DNA from: Trichoplax sp. H2
Taxonomy: Eukaryota > Placozoa > Uniplacotomia > Trichoplacea
NCBI GenBank assembly: GCA_003344405.1
Contig: NOWV01000001.1
Coordinates: 186,001-250,000, forward strand
Reading direction: 5' to 3'
Length of the DNA stretch: 64,000 nt
Part shown: in pieces, positions 12,113 to 24,618 of the stretch
Layout: every line of letters begins with the position of its first letter
How positions within the stretch are numbered: the first letter of the stretch is position 1
Made by a program: the position numbers and the translations under genes
Notes under the pieces: generated by a model
Told to the model about the DNA's origin: nothing
Seen by the model: the letters and a program-made list of their open reading frames with translations, nothing else
Databases searched by the model: none

Positions 12113-12230
12113 TTGTACCTGATAGACTTAGAGTAATAAAGTTCTCTTCTGTGAAACAGCTCTCTCTCGTCTCAGTTTAGAAGTAGAAGTAGACATATCA
12201 TTACACTGATATCCGAAAACAAAAGAAATT

Positions 12231-12267
12231 GCACTGTACGTCACACTGTACGTCACACTATACGTCA
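12231..12267 (+). repeat. Triple 12-base repeat containing TACGTCA
   Basis: TACGTCA occurs at 12237, 12249 and 12261, exactly 12 bases apart, inside a CACTGTACGTCA unit (third copy CACTATACGTCA). TACGTCA contains a CREB/ATF half-site, so this could be a regulatory cluster, but no gene start is close. It may be simple tandem slippage. Confidence 0.6.
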
Positions 12268-14011
12268 GAGTACGTGGCGCGTATTTCAGTCCGTCAAAAA
12301 CAAATGGCCGAATTTAGAACATCTATTGGACGTTGCGTCAATTCGTCTTGCGCGAGTACTAAAAGTGTGTAAATTAACAAAATTTTGAAATATTGTCGGT
12401 GTGCAATAGTTAACATCTCAGTTGAGAGGGGGTAAGCAATGATTCCAACAACTTTTGCTATTCTCCTATGGTCTACTGTACAGTCATCGGTAGTATCACT
12501 ATAAAAGTCATATCAAGTTTACTAAAATCGTACAAAAAAGAGAGATCTCTTCGCAATTTGATCAGTGTTATAAAAGTCTTTCATTGCACTGCTCTGTCAT
12601 GGACTACAAGTCATACTGGGATACTAATATTAAGATTGAAACTCAAATTTTTCATGTGCTCCACTGTATCTCTATGGCTAGCACATGATGAAAACGTCAA
12701 CTTTTAAAATAATTGCCATAGTTACATGTTTGCACAGGCTAAGATCAATATTGTAATTGAATATTCTCACAGGTGCAGGCAGGGACTACTCAATGACACC
12801 GCATCTAACAGTCCTTGGTGTAGGTAGATATCAATCAGTAATGAAATCAATCCTATTCCGTACGTGAGAAAAGACCTTTAGCACCTCGCTATAGCTGACA
12901 TTGTAGAAATGGCACTTGTGCTGTAGACCATAATAAAAATAATACTCCAGTATTATACAATCATAAATACGTAATTTTATTCTTATGTTATAAACATGAA
13001 AATGACCATGTTACTTGCCTACAATCATCATCAAGTTGTGATGTAAGCTATAAATTATGGATATATACAGTACAGTATATATAGATATACTGTACATACA
13101 CTGCATACCAATAAACATACAGTACAACAATATTGATGGATCATACTGTAATAAAGTACCATATCGATAAATTTGTAGTAGAATATTTATACTCTATCAA
13201 ATATCCAAAACGTACAGTAGAATAATATTGTAGATAAAAATGATTATAGACAGTAGAATAATGATTAAAAGACATCTTGATCGATCTGTTTGAAAAATCA
13301 AAGTAGCATTGGAAACAAAGACCATGTAATTTGCATTGTACAAGCTGTAAATGGACGTATAGTAACTAAAAGTAAACTACGAGCTAATCTAAATATTCCA
13401 TAAATAAAATGCTAAATTTGGTGTCATGTAACAGATTGTGTCCATCCATGGTTACAGCTTGCTGAAATGAATTAGTAATGACAGTTTTCTATCTCTTGAT
13501 GATTATACAACAAATGAATCTAGGCCTTCAATTTGTAACGAAAATACGTATATCTCTAATAATAATTTATATCTTTAGAATAGCACAATAAGAGAATAGC
13601 AACAGCGATAAATCTTCATTTTTTAACCTATCATTCAGAAATGATGAAAAATTTTTGCATTACAGTTACAACACGACGTTTTGATGACACAATTATGATC
13701 GCCGAATGACAAGCCTCAGACTTGGCTGTGTAATGTATGCAAATTATATATTGAATGCACAGTTGGGTGTGTGGATTCGGCTTATACCTTATAAAGAAAG
13801 AGGCCAATCTAATGCAACAAGGATTTAGATTGTTTTTTAACGTTGTTTCCTACGATATTGCATATAAAATATAAACGTATATACTGTATATATATATATA
13901 CATTAGGTGAGTACACCTACATATAGAATATAACCGGATCAACTACATTATTACCCGTAGTTATTTTGCAACGTGATCAATAAACAGTAATAACTATCGT
14001 CTTAACTAATA

Positions 14012-17000
14012 TTACACATAACTATCCGATTCATCATCTGAATCGGTATCATTAAAAGATGGAGTTGTTGCAGCTTTTCCATCCTTCTCTTTTTCAACTG
14101 TTTGCGTGAACGGTACTTTTCCCTTATCCATATATTCACTCCATACTTGTAATATTCTCTCTAAAATGATAATATGCTGTCTAAAATCTTGCGTTAATGA
14201 TTGCAATGGAATAGACCTATTTACTGACTTTGAATCAATACCATTGGTAGTATCTTTACTAGAACACATTAAAACTGGGCCAAAACAGATAGCCAAATTA
14301 TGAAAACTCATTTTATTACTATCCTCGAACTTTCCAACACGAACTAAATGGTCCAAGATGAATGATAATGTTGAACGATTTGGTTCAGGTAATGAGTTCA
14401 TTAAGTTTAAGATAGTCGCGTCGCAATCTTTACTCTCTAAAATACATGGATTATCAAATAAAGTAGGATACAATTCATTGGTTAACAACGGCTCTGGTAA
14501 TTCGCGTAAGTAATCTTTCAAGACACCAGTCAAAACATTAATATCTGGATATCGTTCAATATCACCTAAATTGACCGACATGGCATTAAATTCAAATTCT
14601 GTACGTAAAGTTTGCTTCCTTTTAGCTGATCCACATAAGCGGTATAAGCCAACAGTATCCATGCCACGCTCTTCAATAGCAGCTATACATTTTTGAACAA
14701 TTTGAGGTACTTGATTACCTTCACGTTGTGTTACCGCTGCTAAATCAACACCAAAAACTCCAGCAGTTCGTGCTGATGGGCGCCGCTGGAACGTTGATTC
14801 TTGTCCAACGAAATTAAATTTAGCATAGATGACACCGAAAGGCTTAGTATGTAATGCCATTTGATGATTAGGACCATAAGTATGGATCAATTTAGCAAAG
14901 TTCACATTGCCGCTTACAAACAAGGATTTATTATGTAATCTTGTACTTTTACTATTGCCAACAAAGCACTTAAATGAGACATATTGACAACAATCTAAAT
15001 CAATCTCGAACGATTCATCCCATTCGAATAGAGTGGTGCCACGCTTACTATTAGTTTTAGCTTGAATTTCACCATCTACTTCAATAATGCAATAGACATC
15101 ACGTTGTTTGCAATTATTATTATTACCATTATCACTTGATGTCATATCTTTACCACATAACAGATTGACACTTAAACGACCTGATAATAAGGCTTCTTTA
15201 CCATCCACTGATGGAGGGCTAACCCTTAATTCTTTGGCTTCACTAAAATGAGCAATAAAATCATGATCTAATTCATATTGTGTATAACTTGGACAGCGTT
15301 GCGATTTCTTATTACTTGAGGTTGTATTGCTATTACCAGACATGCCCAGCATACCAGAGACATCCAATATTTGCTTACGTTGCGAGGATTTCGGGCTAGC
15401 AAATAACTTCTTTTTACTATATGTCGATTTTGTCTTTGTCGATGATGGCATATTATCGGATGGCATACTGGATGCTTGGGCTGCAACTAATCCCATGCCA
15501 ACAATAGCTGAGAGCGATTTAGAACGATTACGTTTATTTGAGAACTTTTTCTTCCCTTTACCATTTAATACTGGTGTACCTACTGGTGGAGGGACACCTA
15601 GCAAATCAGTTGTATTTTTAAATCGAAATCTTTTCTTCTCCTTTTTCGCTAGATTAGCACGAGCTATACCAGGCGTTAATGTCATTTTTTTGGTATCTAA
15701 GACAGGCTTATCATTTTGACTATTGGGTATTTCATCATCGTCAGCGCTATAAGACCGTTCTCGTTGATCCGAAGATGGAGGATTTTCGATACTCATCGTT
15801 AAAGGAGATGGTACGCCAATAGGTGACGGGCTTGAGCGATTAGATGGTGGTGTTTCTAATACAGGTGTTGATGCTCCTGAATCAGTACAATCGCTATCGA
15901 TAGCGATGATAGGTAATGTAAGCTGTTTACGGATATTCAATTGCAATGACATTTTTTGAGCCAAGCTATTGGCCATTTTGCTGGAGTCATCTTCGTCTGA
16001 ACTAATCGAAGTATCTGGCCGCACTGAATCATCTGAACTTTGTATTGAACTATTATCAGCTTCAGATTGCGACGAAATAGTCATAACAATATCGTCATGA
16101 TCGCGTTCTGATGTTGATTCTGAGTTTTGTCGAATAACTTGTTGATCCGGTAATGTAGCAGCTGGTAGTATTGGCGATGAATGGCGGCGATCTTCATTAC
16201 ATGGTAGCGATAATAGCGAGTGAGCAATATTCTTGTCGGCTTGATTGATATCATCACCATGTCGACGTTGACTATCCGACTGACGGCTTCTCCAGGTTCG
16301 ATTACTTTTTGGTGATGGTATAGAATCTTGTTGAGTATCTGAATCTTCATGATTGGAATTAGGATAAGAATCGGAATTATAATTATAATTTTCACTGGTT
16401 GAATCGTAGGATTCGGTAGCTGAAAAATACGAACTATCGTTCCCTGTTTGATAAAAGCGAGTGTTAACAGGTGAGATCATTGGAGTACGATTACTAGAGT
16501 GATTTGTGCCACCATAATCGATGATAGAACCTTCATTTAATATTTCTAGCGATGATGGTATACCTTTTCTAGATACAGGGAATTGATCAGAGCTTCGCCG
16601 ATTATTTTTTGTACGCGATGGAGCCAAGAGTTGGTTTGTTGTTGAACGATGATTGGACATGGATTGATGAGAATTATTATGACTTGATAGAAATGGTTGC
16701 TGAGGATCAGAATGCCGATGTCGTTGTTGACGTGGATAATGATTATGATTGCTACCACTGTGATCTAATCCTTTCGATGATGATAATAATTGTTGCTGTT
16801 GATGATAACTTGTGTAGCGATTTGTTTCTAAATGCTGTGGGCGATTGATAAATTCAGTAGGCGAATTACGACATGATGTTGAAACTCGTCGTTTTAGTGT
16901 CAAGGATAATTTAGTTGGATTACGTAGTAAAACAACGACATCATCTAATGTCATGTCAGCAACACTGACATTATTAACATTGAGTAATTCATCGCCAATT

Positions 17001-17479
17001 TGAACTAAATTGTTCACATCGACAACACTACCTAGAGCAATTCTAGATACAAAGATTCCATCCAAACGATCGAATCCATCGCCATTACGGATATAAAAAC
17101 CAATGGATACACCGGGTGTTTTCATTAATTCTACCCTACTAATACTATATGCTCCACTCTCATCGCGGATATGAGTAACCGACGTAATGTTATATGAATG
17201 CTCAGCGGCGCTTTCTTGGCCATTTTCATGCAATCCTGGGTCCGCATGATGAAGTCGATTGATACTGTCATCGCTAATATCACTTGCACGTCTTTGCATA
17301 AATTTTTTAGCAATATTTTTCTTGATCAGTTGACTATATTGCTTTTTAATACCGTTGCTTTTGCGAGGATTAGAAGGGCTATTAACTAAATTAGGATTGT
17401 CTTGCGGCCATATTGCTTGATTATCATAAGTGTAGCCAGCTGGCACCGATTGTTGATTGACAAACTGTTTATCAGACAT
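14012..17479 (-). CDS. SYDE/SYD-1-type RhoGAP with PDZ and C2 domains, intronless
   Basis: One uninterrupted frame of 1155 residues. Order: a basic N-terminus; a PDZ domain at about 113-198 (GVSIGFYIRNGDGF, LVQIGDELLNVNNV, DVVVLLRNP); a long Ser/Asn/Gln-rich low-complexity middle; a C2 domain at about 760-890 (LSGRLSVNLLCGKDM, TLFEWDESFEID); a RhoGAP domain at about 915-1110 with the arginine-finger motif GLYRLCGS and LKDYLRELPEPLL; and an acidic tail ending SYV. PDZ-C2-RhoGAP is the order of invertebrate SYD-1 (vertebrate SYDE1/2 lack the PDZ). These proteins act in presynaptic assembly and Rho control at the membrane. The arginine finger is present, so GAP activity is plausible. The tail S-x-V is a class I PDZ ligand. 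The lack of introns is unlike its neighbours. The start is the first Met of the frame; an upstream 5' exon cannot be excluded. Confidence 0.9.
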   Translation of the reverse strand: MSDKQFVNQQSVPAGYTYDNQAIWPQDNPNLVNSPSNPRKSNGIKKQYSQLIKKNIAKKFMQRRASDISDDSINRLHHADPGLHENGQESAAEHSYNITSVTHIRDESGAYSISRVELMKTPGVSIGFYIRNGDGFDRLDGIFVSRIALGSVVDVNNLVQIGDELLNVNNVSVADMTLDDVVVLLRNPTKLSLTLKRRVSTSCRNSPTEFINRPQHLETNRYTSYHQQQQLLSSSKGLDHSGSNHNHYPRQQRHRHSDPQQPFLSSHNNSHQSMSNHRSTTNQLLAPSRTKNNRRSSDQFPVSRKGIPSSLEILNEGSIIDYGGTNHSSNRTPMISPVNTRFYQTGNDSSYFSATESYDSTSENYNYNSDSYPNSNHEDSDTQQDSIPSPKSNRTWRSRQSDSQRRHGDDINQADKNIAHSLLSLPCNEDRRHSSPILPAATLPDQQVIRQNSESTSERDHDDIVMTISSQSEADNSSIQSSDDSVRPDTSISSDEDDSSKMANSLAQKMSLQLNIRKQLTLPIIAIDSDCTDSGASTPVLETPPSNRSSPSPIGVPSPLTMSIENPPSSDQRERSYSADDDEIPNSQNDKPVLDTKKMTLTPGIARANLAKKEKKRFRFKNTTDLLGVPPPVGTPVLNGKGKKKFSNKRNRSKSLSAIVGMGLVAAQASSMPSDNMPSSTKTKSTYSKKKLFASPKSSQRKQILDVSGMLGMSGNSNTTSSNKKSQRCPSYTQYELDHDFIAHFSEAKELRVSPPSVDGKEALLSGRLSVNLLCGKDMTSSDNGNNNNCKQRDVYCIIEVDGEIQAKTNSKRGTTLFEWDESFEIDLDCCQYVSFKCFVGNSKSTRLHNKSLFVSGNVNFAKLIHTYGPNHQMALHTKPFGVIYAKFNFVGQESTFQRRPSARTAGVFGVDLAAVTQREGNQVPQIVQKCIAAIEERGMDTVGLYRLCGSAKRKQTLRTEFEFNAMSVNLGDIERYPDINVLTGVLKDYLRELPEPLLTNELYPTLFDNPCILESKDCDATILNLMNSLPEPNRSTLSFILDHLVRVGKFEDSNKMSFHNLAICFGPVLMCSSKDTTNGIDSKSVNRSIPLQSLTQDFRQHIIILERILQVWSEYMDKGKVPFTQTVEKEKDGKAATTPSFNDTDSDDESDSYV

Positions 17480-20400
17480 GATGTGATTTCGATTCAGTCT
17501 GCCTTCCTGACGAGTACTATTCTTAGCGATAGCCGATGGTTGAGAGGATATAGTGGATATTCTATCTATCCAACTCTCCGGTCACTCAAATCATTGCTTG
17601 AAATGAATCACTTGCTTTATATTTTTACGGGGTTGAGCTTTTTGACTTGTATTCTGAATATAGATAAATAAATCAATGGATCGATTAAATAAAGTCCGCT
17701 AACAACCTCAATAATATAGATTGAGTTACGTAAATTAAATATCATGGAGTGCTATTTATTCTACTAAAAGCTCGTGATCATAAATCGTTGTAATAAAAAA
17801 TATTCTGGTATATGTATGTAATGTAATTGAGTAAGAAAAAATTGGTATAAAATGAATTAAAAATCTCAGATTCTGTTATTATGTGATAATCTATCTTTAT
17901 CTTAAACGAATGCGAAACTCATATCGAAATTATTTCTTATTACATCTCTGCTTCGCTAAAATACTATTTTCGTAGAATTGAAAATAAAGCGAAAACATCA
18001 AGCCTTTATCATAAGACAACAATGTAATTGAAAAAAGGTTTACTATTATTTCTATCTGTTCCGGTAGAACTTCACAAAGAAATAGGCCTTCAATGTTGGA
18101 TAACGTCGGGAAGATGATGAACAAGATGGAATTTATTAAAAGTAGACAGTGAGGTTCTTTGACGTTATATCAACATAACTGTATGTCGATTAAATTAGAA
18201 TCTATAAATGAACTCGATACGAACGGAATAATTAACCTATAAGACAACAAGAAACTAGTAAGGAAGTTTTCAATCTTAATTAAATGTTCAGCACAGAATG
18301 GACCTATGAATAAATGCTGATAATAACGAAACGGAAATTAACCTTATTTTGTGTATAGTACGATCGCATAATTCTCGACGTACGCGTATTCTCTATTAAT
18401 TAAATCCTCATCATACGTAAAATATAAAGCATTGAAGAAAATGAACGGAAATTAAGTCCAAGTAAATGAGCTGTATATGAAGTAATTTTAATCAAAGTTT
18501 CCATGACATACTGTCTGTATAGGATATAGAATTATTGTTTATAAAAATTGAAGTAAAAATAGATGCATTAATTTTAATTGGGTAGCTAGACATTATTTTC
18601 AAATAATGTTACATTACCCATTGTGCCATAGAGTACTAGTAGCACCTGGATTAAGATGTAGCCAAATTATAAAAGTATAGTTGTTTTAATTCCATGGGTT
18701 TAAATTAAACTATTCAAAGCTATTTACTAGTTAAAGAATCTAATTATAAATATCCTATTCAGGTTGAAATCGTTTTACTTACAAGAGTATTAGCACTAGA
18801 GATCCTAGAGTCTCTAATTATCTTTCTTTTTAGCAATTTATGCCCTAGTTTAGGCATAGTCATAGCATTGTAGTGTAAATGGTGACAGAAAAACTTCCTA
18901 AACTAAAAAGGACTCCTGATCACTATCCTAATGTTTAGCCTATTCTATCGAAGCCAACCAAATTAATAACAGCTGTAGTGTAATTAAAGCAATTCACTGT
19001 ACACCATTACCTAGATTTTATTCAGTATTCAACTTTTTTTTTCCTATTATTCTCTCATTAAATGAAGTGAAACAGACTCTGATCTAGATTTTTTAATCCA
19101 ACTTCTACGGTACTAGACGTTATCACAGGACTATTCATCATATTTAAGATCATACTAATTTTACGTATAGGACATAATCTAAGCTAGCGGGAACCATGAC
19201 CATCAATGATCAATGAGAAATTAAGAAAGAAAATCTCATCAATACTAAACACCCGTAATTCATAAATTTTTGACCTTTATGAAGTCGCATTTTTAATCTG
19301 AATTGCTTAGATAATTTATGAGACCATATGCCCTTTAATTGATCTATCATTTCAAGATTGACTAGAAATGATTACAAGAAACGGGTATATTCATCTATCC
19401 TTTTTTCCCTTTAATTGCGCTATCACTGTCAAGATTATTACAGATACTAACTTGAAAATTCTCCATCGAAAATCTTTAAATTTTGACGCAAAGAGTTATC
19501 GCACTCCTTTACTATGTTTGCACTAAAACTATAAGATTGCAGTCACATCACAATGAAGAATACACCAGCAGCTTTTTAAATTATATTAAAGTTATTTTTT
19601 AGACTGCCTTTAGTGAATTGTATAGCTTGACAGGATAAGCTCTGTACGGAGAAATAACTCAATTAGATTTTTGCTAGCGACAGCGACACTAATTAATGGC
19701 TAACAGCAATAATAACGAGTCTGTATGAAACCGAAAAGCCAGAAAGTTAAAAAAATTGTTATTTTAATCTTTCCTAAATAGTACAATGACTATAGAGTCA
19801 ATGGAGGATTTTCGCTAATGACGACTAATTATTTCTTTCTATTACTTGAAGTAAAGTTTGTCAATAAATGACTTGTATTTGAAGAAGGGCAAATTAAAGT
19901 CATAAAATCATAAAACATCTATTTTAGAGTTATAGTAGCAAAAATATGCGAATTAGCAGCGTTGGAGATGAATTACTGTAGTACAGTCGGAATTAAACAA
20001 AAGCTCTTAACCGCATTTATTTTATGACATAAAAATGGGGTGTTAACTATTTCATGAGTCATAAAATTCTTCAACCAATACATAGTAAGTGAGAATATTC
20101 AAATTGAACTCAACCTACTCACTAATAGGCTAAGATAATATCCGATAGCAGCGATCGAAAGGGAAATTTACTATCATCATGACTTAACAGAATAATATCA
20201 TGTGATAGGCACCATCTTGGTGAAGCTCAATCCTAGGATACTATCAATTTTTACCGGAATTGTCAAGCATTTAACTGTAATTAACTACAGACTATTGCTA
20301 ATTGTATTGATAGAATGTGCTATATTGTACATTCTATTTATATCGATGAAATTCACATTATAAAATAGTAACACAAACCCGATCGATATGGCTACTTTGC

Positions 20401-20840
20401 AGCATTTTCTCAAATGCTCACCGATATAGAAAGTAAGGATTATGCACTAGAATTATCTACGCAAGGTAGAAATCCACGCTGGTAGTGGTTGACTAACGCA
20501 TGGATTTAGTGTCGAAACGGTGATTAACTTAAAAATGTAGTCAATTAAAGAAAAAAATATAGAATAGCTAGATGCAAACCTAGACAGTTCATCATATCTT
20601 AAACTTTACGACCATATTAACAGACTACTTCCTTAATGTTAATGCTTGGATACGTGCTGTCGCTTTTTTGCTGACGAATCAAAATGCGTAATAGCGTATT
20701 TTTGGATTACCATAATTCTATAGTAGGTGACTAGACAGAGAACAATTTTGGATAATATACTATGCACTAGACTATAAGACGATATTCTACTGATATTTAA
20801 CGATATATGTTTCAAAGAGGAAGAAACGGATCCAACTTAC
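17480..20840. other. AT-rich sequence, no gene model
   Basis: No frame with recognisable protein similarity was found. The part nearest 17480 should hold the promoter of the SYDE-like gene. Possible short exons of the unidentified minus-strand gene to the right (20841-21523) may extend into the last few hundred bases, for example near 20.47-20.53 kb and 20.65 kb, but these are too short to call. Confidence 0.4.
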
Positions 20841-21523
20841 AAAAAGTATGATCTGATGGTGTATCCAAGTTGAAGATTTCTTTACCGGAAGGACTAAATC
20901 GTTCGTAGAACACGCAATTAATGAATCGAATGGTCCTTTTTCTACGAGAACAATTTATTGTAAATTTTCAACCTTCAAATTCGGGAGCTTTTAATTAGTG
21001 TAAATAACTTTGAACACTTCACTTTACCTTGACGCGTTGTTAGCGTTAGCTTTAGGCAGTTTTAAATCGTTGTTGTACAACTTTAATCGCCAGTAAGGTG
21101 AAAGTACAATTTATCAAATGAGAACGTGATCAAAAAGATCCAATGATGTATTAATTCGATCTCCTACTTCAAGTCAAGAGTTGGGCAGTTCTTTAATAGA
21201 TAGATTTGAAGAGAATAGAAACAGTGAATAGCTACATTACAACATGGCCTGAAGGAAGAAAATTGACAAACTAGCATTGAACCAATTCTATGCTGGTACT
21301 TATATCTCACTCTTATAGCATAAAATGATGATGGATAGAAATGCTTATCCGCTACTATTTTATACTGGTTGGGGAAGTCCTTAACTTTTATGCTATTTAT
21401 TTTTTAGCTTTTGTCAACAGCTGGAAAGTTATGTCAAACAATACTAGCAAGATGAATAAATCAGATGGCAAATAATAGCATGAGGAAGGTTTACAACACG
21501 GATGCTGAGTCTATAATTGACAT
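20841..21523 (-). CDS. Unidentified multi-exon gene (partial; four phase-compatible exons)
   Basis: Four minus-strand exons join with matching phases and good splice sites: 21495-21523, 21311-21364, 21028-21080, 20841-20941. They read (x)VNYRLSIRV, then YKIVADKHFYPSSFYAIR, then LYNNDLKLPKANANNASR, then RTIRFINCVFYERFSPS and on to PSDHTF. Introns are 86-183 bases, with donors GTAAAC, GTGAGA, GTAAAG and GTAAGT. The codon content looks coding although no single ORF reaches 60 codons, which is why simple ORF finding misses it. The alternation of beta-strand-like stretches and the KRT...FYERF pattern loosely resembles a C2 domain, but I do not recognise the family. Both ends are missing; the first of these exons enters in phase 1 and the last leaves in phase 1. 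Confidence 0.5.
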
Positions 21524-24500
21524 CTGCAAACCATTGATTGATCGTTGACATAATCTTTTATTAGCCATAACATTACTAATCAGCATATTCTTCTAATTGG
21601 TTGCTAGGTACCATTCTATGCAAAGCAACTAAGCATCAATAGTTTACTCTATAGCCATCATTATTTTTTACCCTTTATTGATTGATTGTTCCATTATTGA
21701 GGAACGTGATGTTTGTGTAATGGCATCTTGTTGACAAATCTTCACCTTATTTTGTGTTAGCGTTCTTCATAGTTTGCCGGTAATCAATGCAAGAAGAGTA
21801 TAATTAGTTCTAACTTTTGCTAGGCAGTTGACTCATCTCCTTATCATATTATTAATTACAATATTGAGTTGGATAATATCGAATTTGCAATATATTCAAA
21901 TCTTGAAAATAGTTACTTGTAAATGCTATATGACTTCTCTAATGGGCCATGGCCAAAGACCTGAATTCCATCTTAACTAGAGCGTGTAGTAATTAGAAAA
22001 TTAGAGTACAGTAGTCTATTTCTTTTCTAGCATTATTGGCTAAAAAATTACCGTCTAATTAACAGTCTAATAGTATTGCAAGCCTATATCCAACATGATC
22101 AATACGCTTAAAGGCAGCAAGACTATCTACAGAAAGTAAATGATAACAACAAATATTTCTTGCCATCAATTGAATACAACTAATCACGTTTCCAACATGA
22201 TGATAGTGATTGTCTTATACTTCATTTTTGTACATGGATCATGACATATATGTCGGTCAAAGTCCTCCCACATATGTTTTATTTAACATCCGCTAGCGAA
22301 ACAACGATGAGTAGTAGTACTATAAAGGCTAACTGTCGGTATATCTAAGAAGTTGAGTAGAAATCAGCTTGTAAAATTGCTGCTATGTTGACTTTATAAA
22401 GTTAGTGATAATCCTCTTCTAACGTAGTCATTGTTAAATACCGCGATTCATGCTATAAAAAGGTTGGCATCTATTATCGTCTCATTTCAGATAGCTACAT
22501 TTCGTTAGGAAGAGATTTCGTACACCTAAGCTTGCATAATCATTGGTTCAAGCTATCTCTAGATAGTCTATCATGATACAGTGACAGCAATATTATGTTG
22601 TGTTAAAAGTTGAAATTGATCAGCACAATCATTGTAAAGATAGCAGCTGAATAGAAGGTAGTATCAGTGGTAGAAGTAATAGTACATGCAGAAAAAAATG
22701 TATACTATTCGCAGATGCTTTATACCTAGCATAGAATTTATCTATCAGGTTAAGATACGATAGGACTTAGAATAGAAAAACTACGTGGGATAATTGGTTA
22801 ACAATTACAATGATTCAATGTTATCCAAGATTAAAATAAGCTAATACAATATTGATGGTAGGAACAGAATATGATTTAATGAATCGTTCAGCTTGATTAA
22901 TTTTATCATTTCACAACTTCCTACAGAATTTAATAAAGGGATGAGAAAGAATTTTCGTTTGCAGTTGGATGGCATAATGTTGATAATCTACACACAGCAT
23001 GACTGATACAAGTTTTCAAGCCCATTAATTTGCTATTTTATAATTTCTTACAGAGTTTAATGGAAAAAAATTATTTTTTTAAATAAGTTAAAATTTCCCA
23101 GTTTCATCGTAGACTGATAATGTATAAGAATTTTACTCCTGTTATTAATATTCCTCAAATGAAAAATGGAAGCATTCAAAATTTATAGCAATTTTTTCAT
23201 GGTTAAGCTACCCAGTTTTCAACAATAATTGGGCGATTATCCCATCTAACAACTTAAATTAACGCAATAGTTTATTACAGGAAGGTACAATAAGTATTTA
23301 AGACAAATAATTGATTTTAAAAAGTTACATCATATTCTTATATAGCTATGATGTAAGATTGAACTATGTGAGAAACGATAGAAATAACTATTCTATTTTA
23401 TATAGTCGTTACAAAATTGATGAATCTCTCTTTACCCTCTATAGAATTGAGTATTATTTAAATAACAAATTCTTTCATGACATCAATTAGAAATTAATTA
23501 TTGATTCCTAATAAGCGTAAAATAATGCTAGCAACTTTAATAAAAGGAAATAATGTCATAGCTCCAGATATCCCACCCTATAACTGTCCTATCCTATCAA
23601 TATTTAATCTGGTAAAATTATTTTTTATGGCCTTAATTAATCTCCTTTTATATCTAAAAATTGAGATCATTTCAAGTTTATTCTGAATCGAATTCTTTTT
23701 TGTCAGGACAAACGAGTATAATAAGATATTGTGCGCCATTTTAATCGTCAATCCCGGCAAATGGATAATATCACTATAAGATTTATAATGAAACGTCAAA
23801 ATGACATTTTTTCCATTTAAATAGGAATGATAAGGCTCTCCTAATGATACAGATTGCAATTTAATCACTTAAATTATTTATCAAAGAATGAAGATATGGC
23901 TGCGCCTAAGCTGCCATTTTCTCCATCATTATGAATACGATGATACCATTTTTGGTGCCGTTGTGTCCCACAATTTTAATAATACTGATTGTTTATGTAG
24001 ATACTAAACATCTGTAAGCATCGTCCGCCTGCCTTCAAGTGTATCTGTACTTTGCTGCCACTTGATACGATATTTACCTCTATCGTTATGAACTATTCTA
24101 AGTTTAGAAAAAGAGCTCACTATCGCAAATTTAGTATAGAGCTTGACTTGTTTAAATTCAGACTAAGAGCAATATCTTAAATTTACATAACCTATTAACA
24201 TACTTCTTTTTACCTCATGCAAGACAAATTTGACTATTACTTTCAAAATTTTATTATAGATGACGGAGAATTATTTTAGATTGACAACATGTTTTAACAT
24301 TCATCATAAAAATTAATTTGACGCCAGCCTAAGACAGTATTATATCGATAAAGATGAGCTAAAACTGAACGATAAGTCCACTGATGAAACACTCAATGGA
24401 TTGTTCTGCAAATAATAAATTTCAAGTGTTGTAAAAAATTTGAATATTTACTGTTTTCCTATCATTTAGTCATAATACAGTATTAGCAGAAACGATAATC

Positions 24501-24618
24501 ATTATGTTATTTACTTCCTGCATTAAATTTTTTATTAGCCAGGCTAATCGATAGATAATGATCAAATTTATTTTTATTGTAGCTCATTTTACCCTATATC
24601 TTTAATTAAGAGATTAAT
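21524..24618. other. AT-rich sequence, no gene model
   Basis: No recognised gene. A possible extra exon of the unidentified gene lies near 21.70-21.77 kb on the minus strand but its phase does not fit the next exon. ORFs at 23501-23686 (+) and 23578-23868 (-) overlap each other and look random. Confidence 0.35.

Larger units (their letters stand above)
10750..14011. other. Repeat-rich spacer without a recognised gene
   Basis: Lies between the start of selenoprotein copy 2 and the stop of the SYDE-like gene. It holds a TACTGTA-rich array, an inverted and a tandem copy of a 140-base element, a CT microsatellite and a 12-base repeat with TACGTCA (listed separately). The ORFs here (for example 11813-12049 and 12468-12707) mostly run through these repeats and resemble nothing I recognise. 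Confidence 0.5.

Noticed and set aside
15327-15719. 130-codon plus-strand ORF opposite the SYDE-like gene
   Set aside because: It is a mirror of the long minus-strand coding frame; no family similarity.
21700-21775. Possible further exon of the unidentified gene (VKICQQDAITQTSRSS on the minus strand)
   Set aside because: It looks open and has splice-like ends, but its exit phase does not match the next exon, so it was left out of the model.
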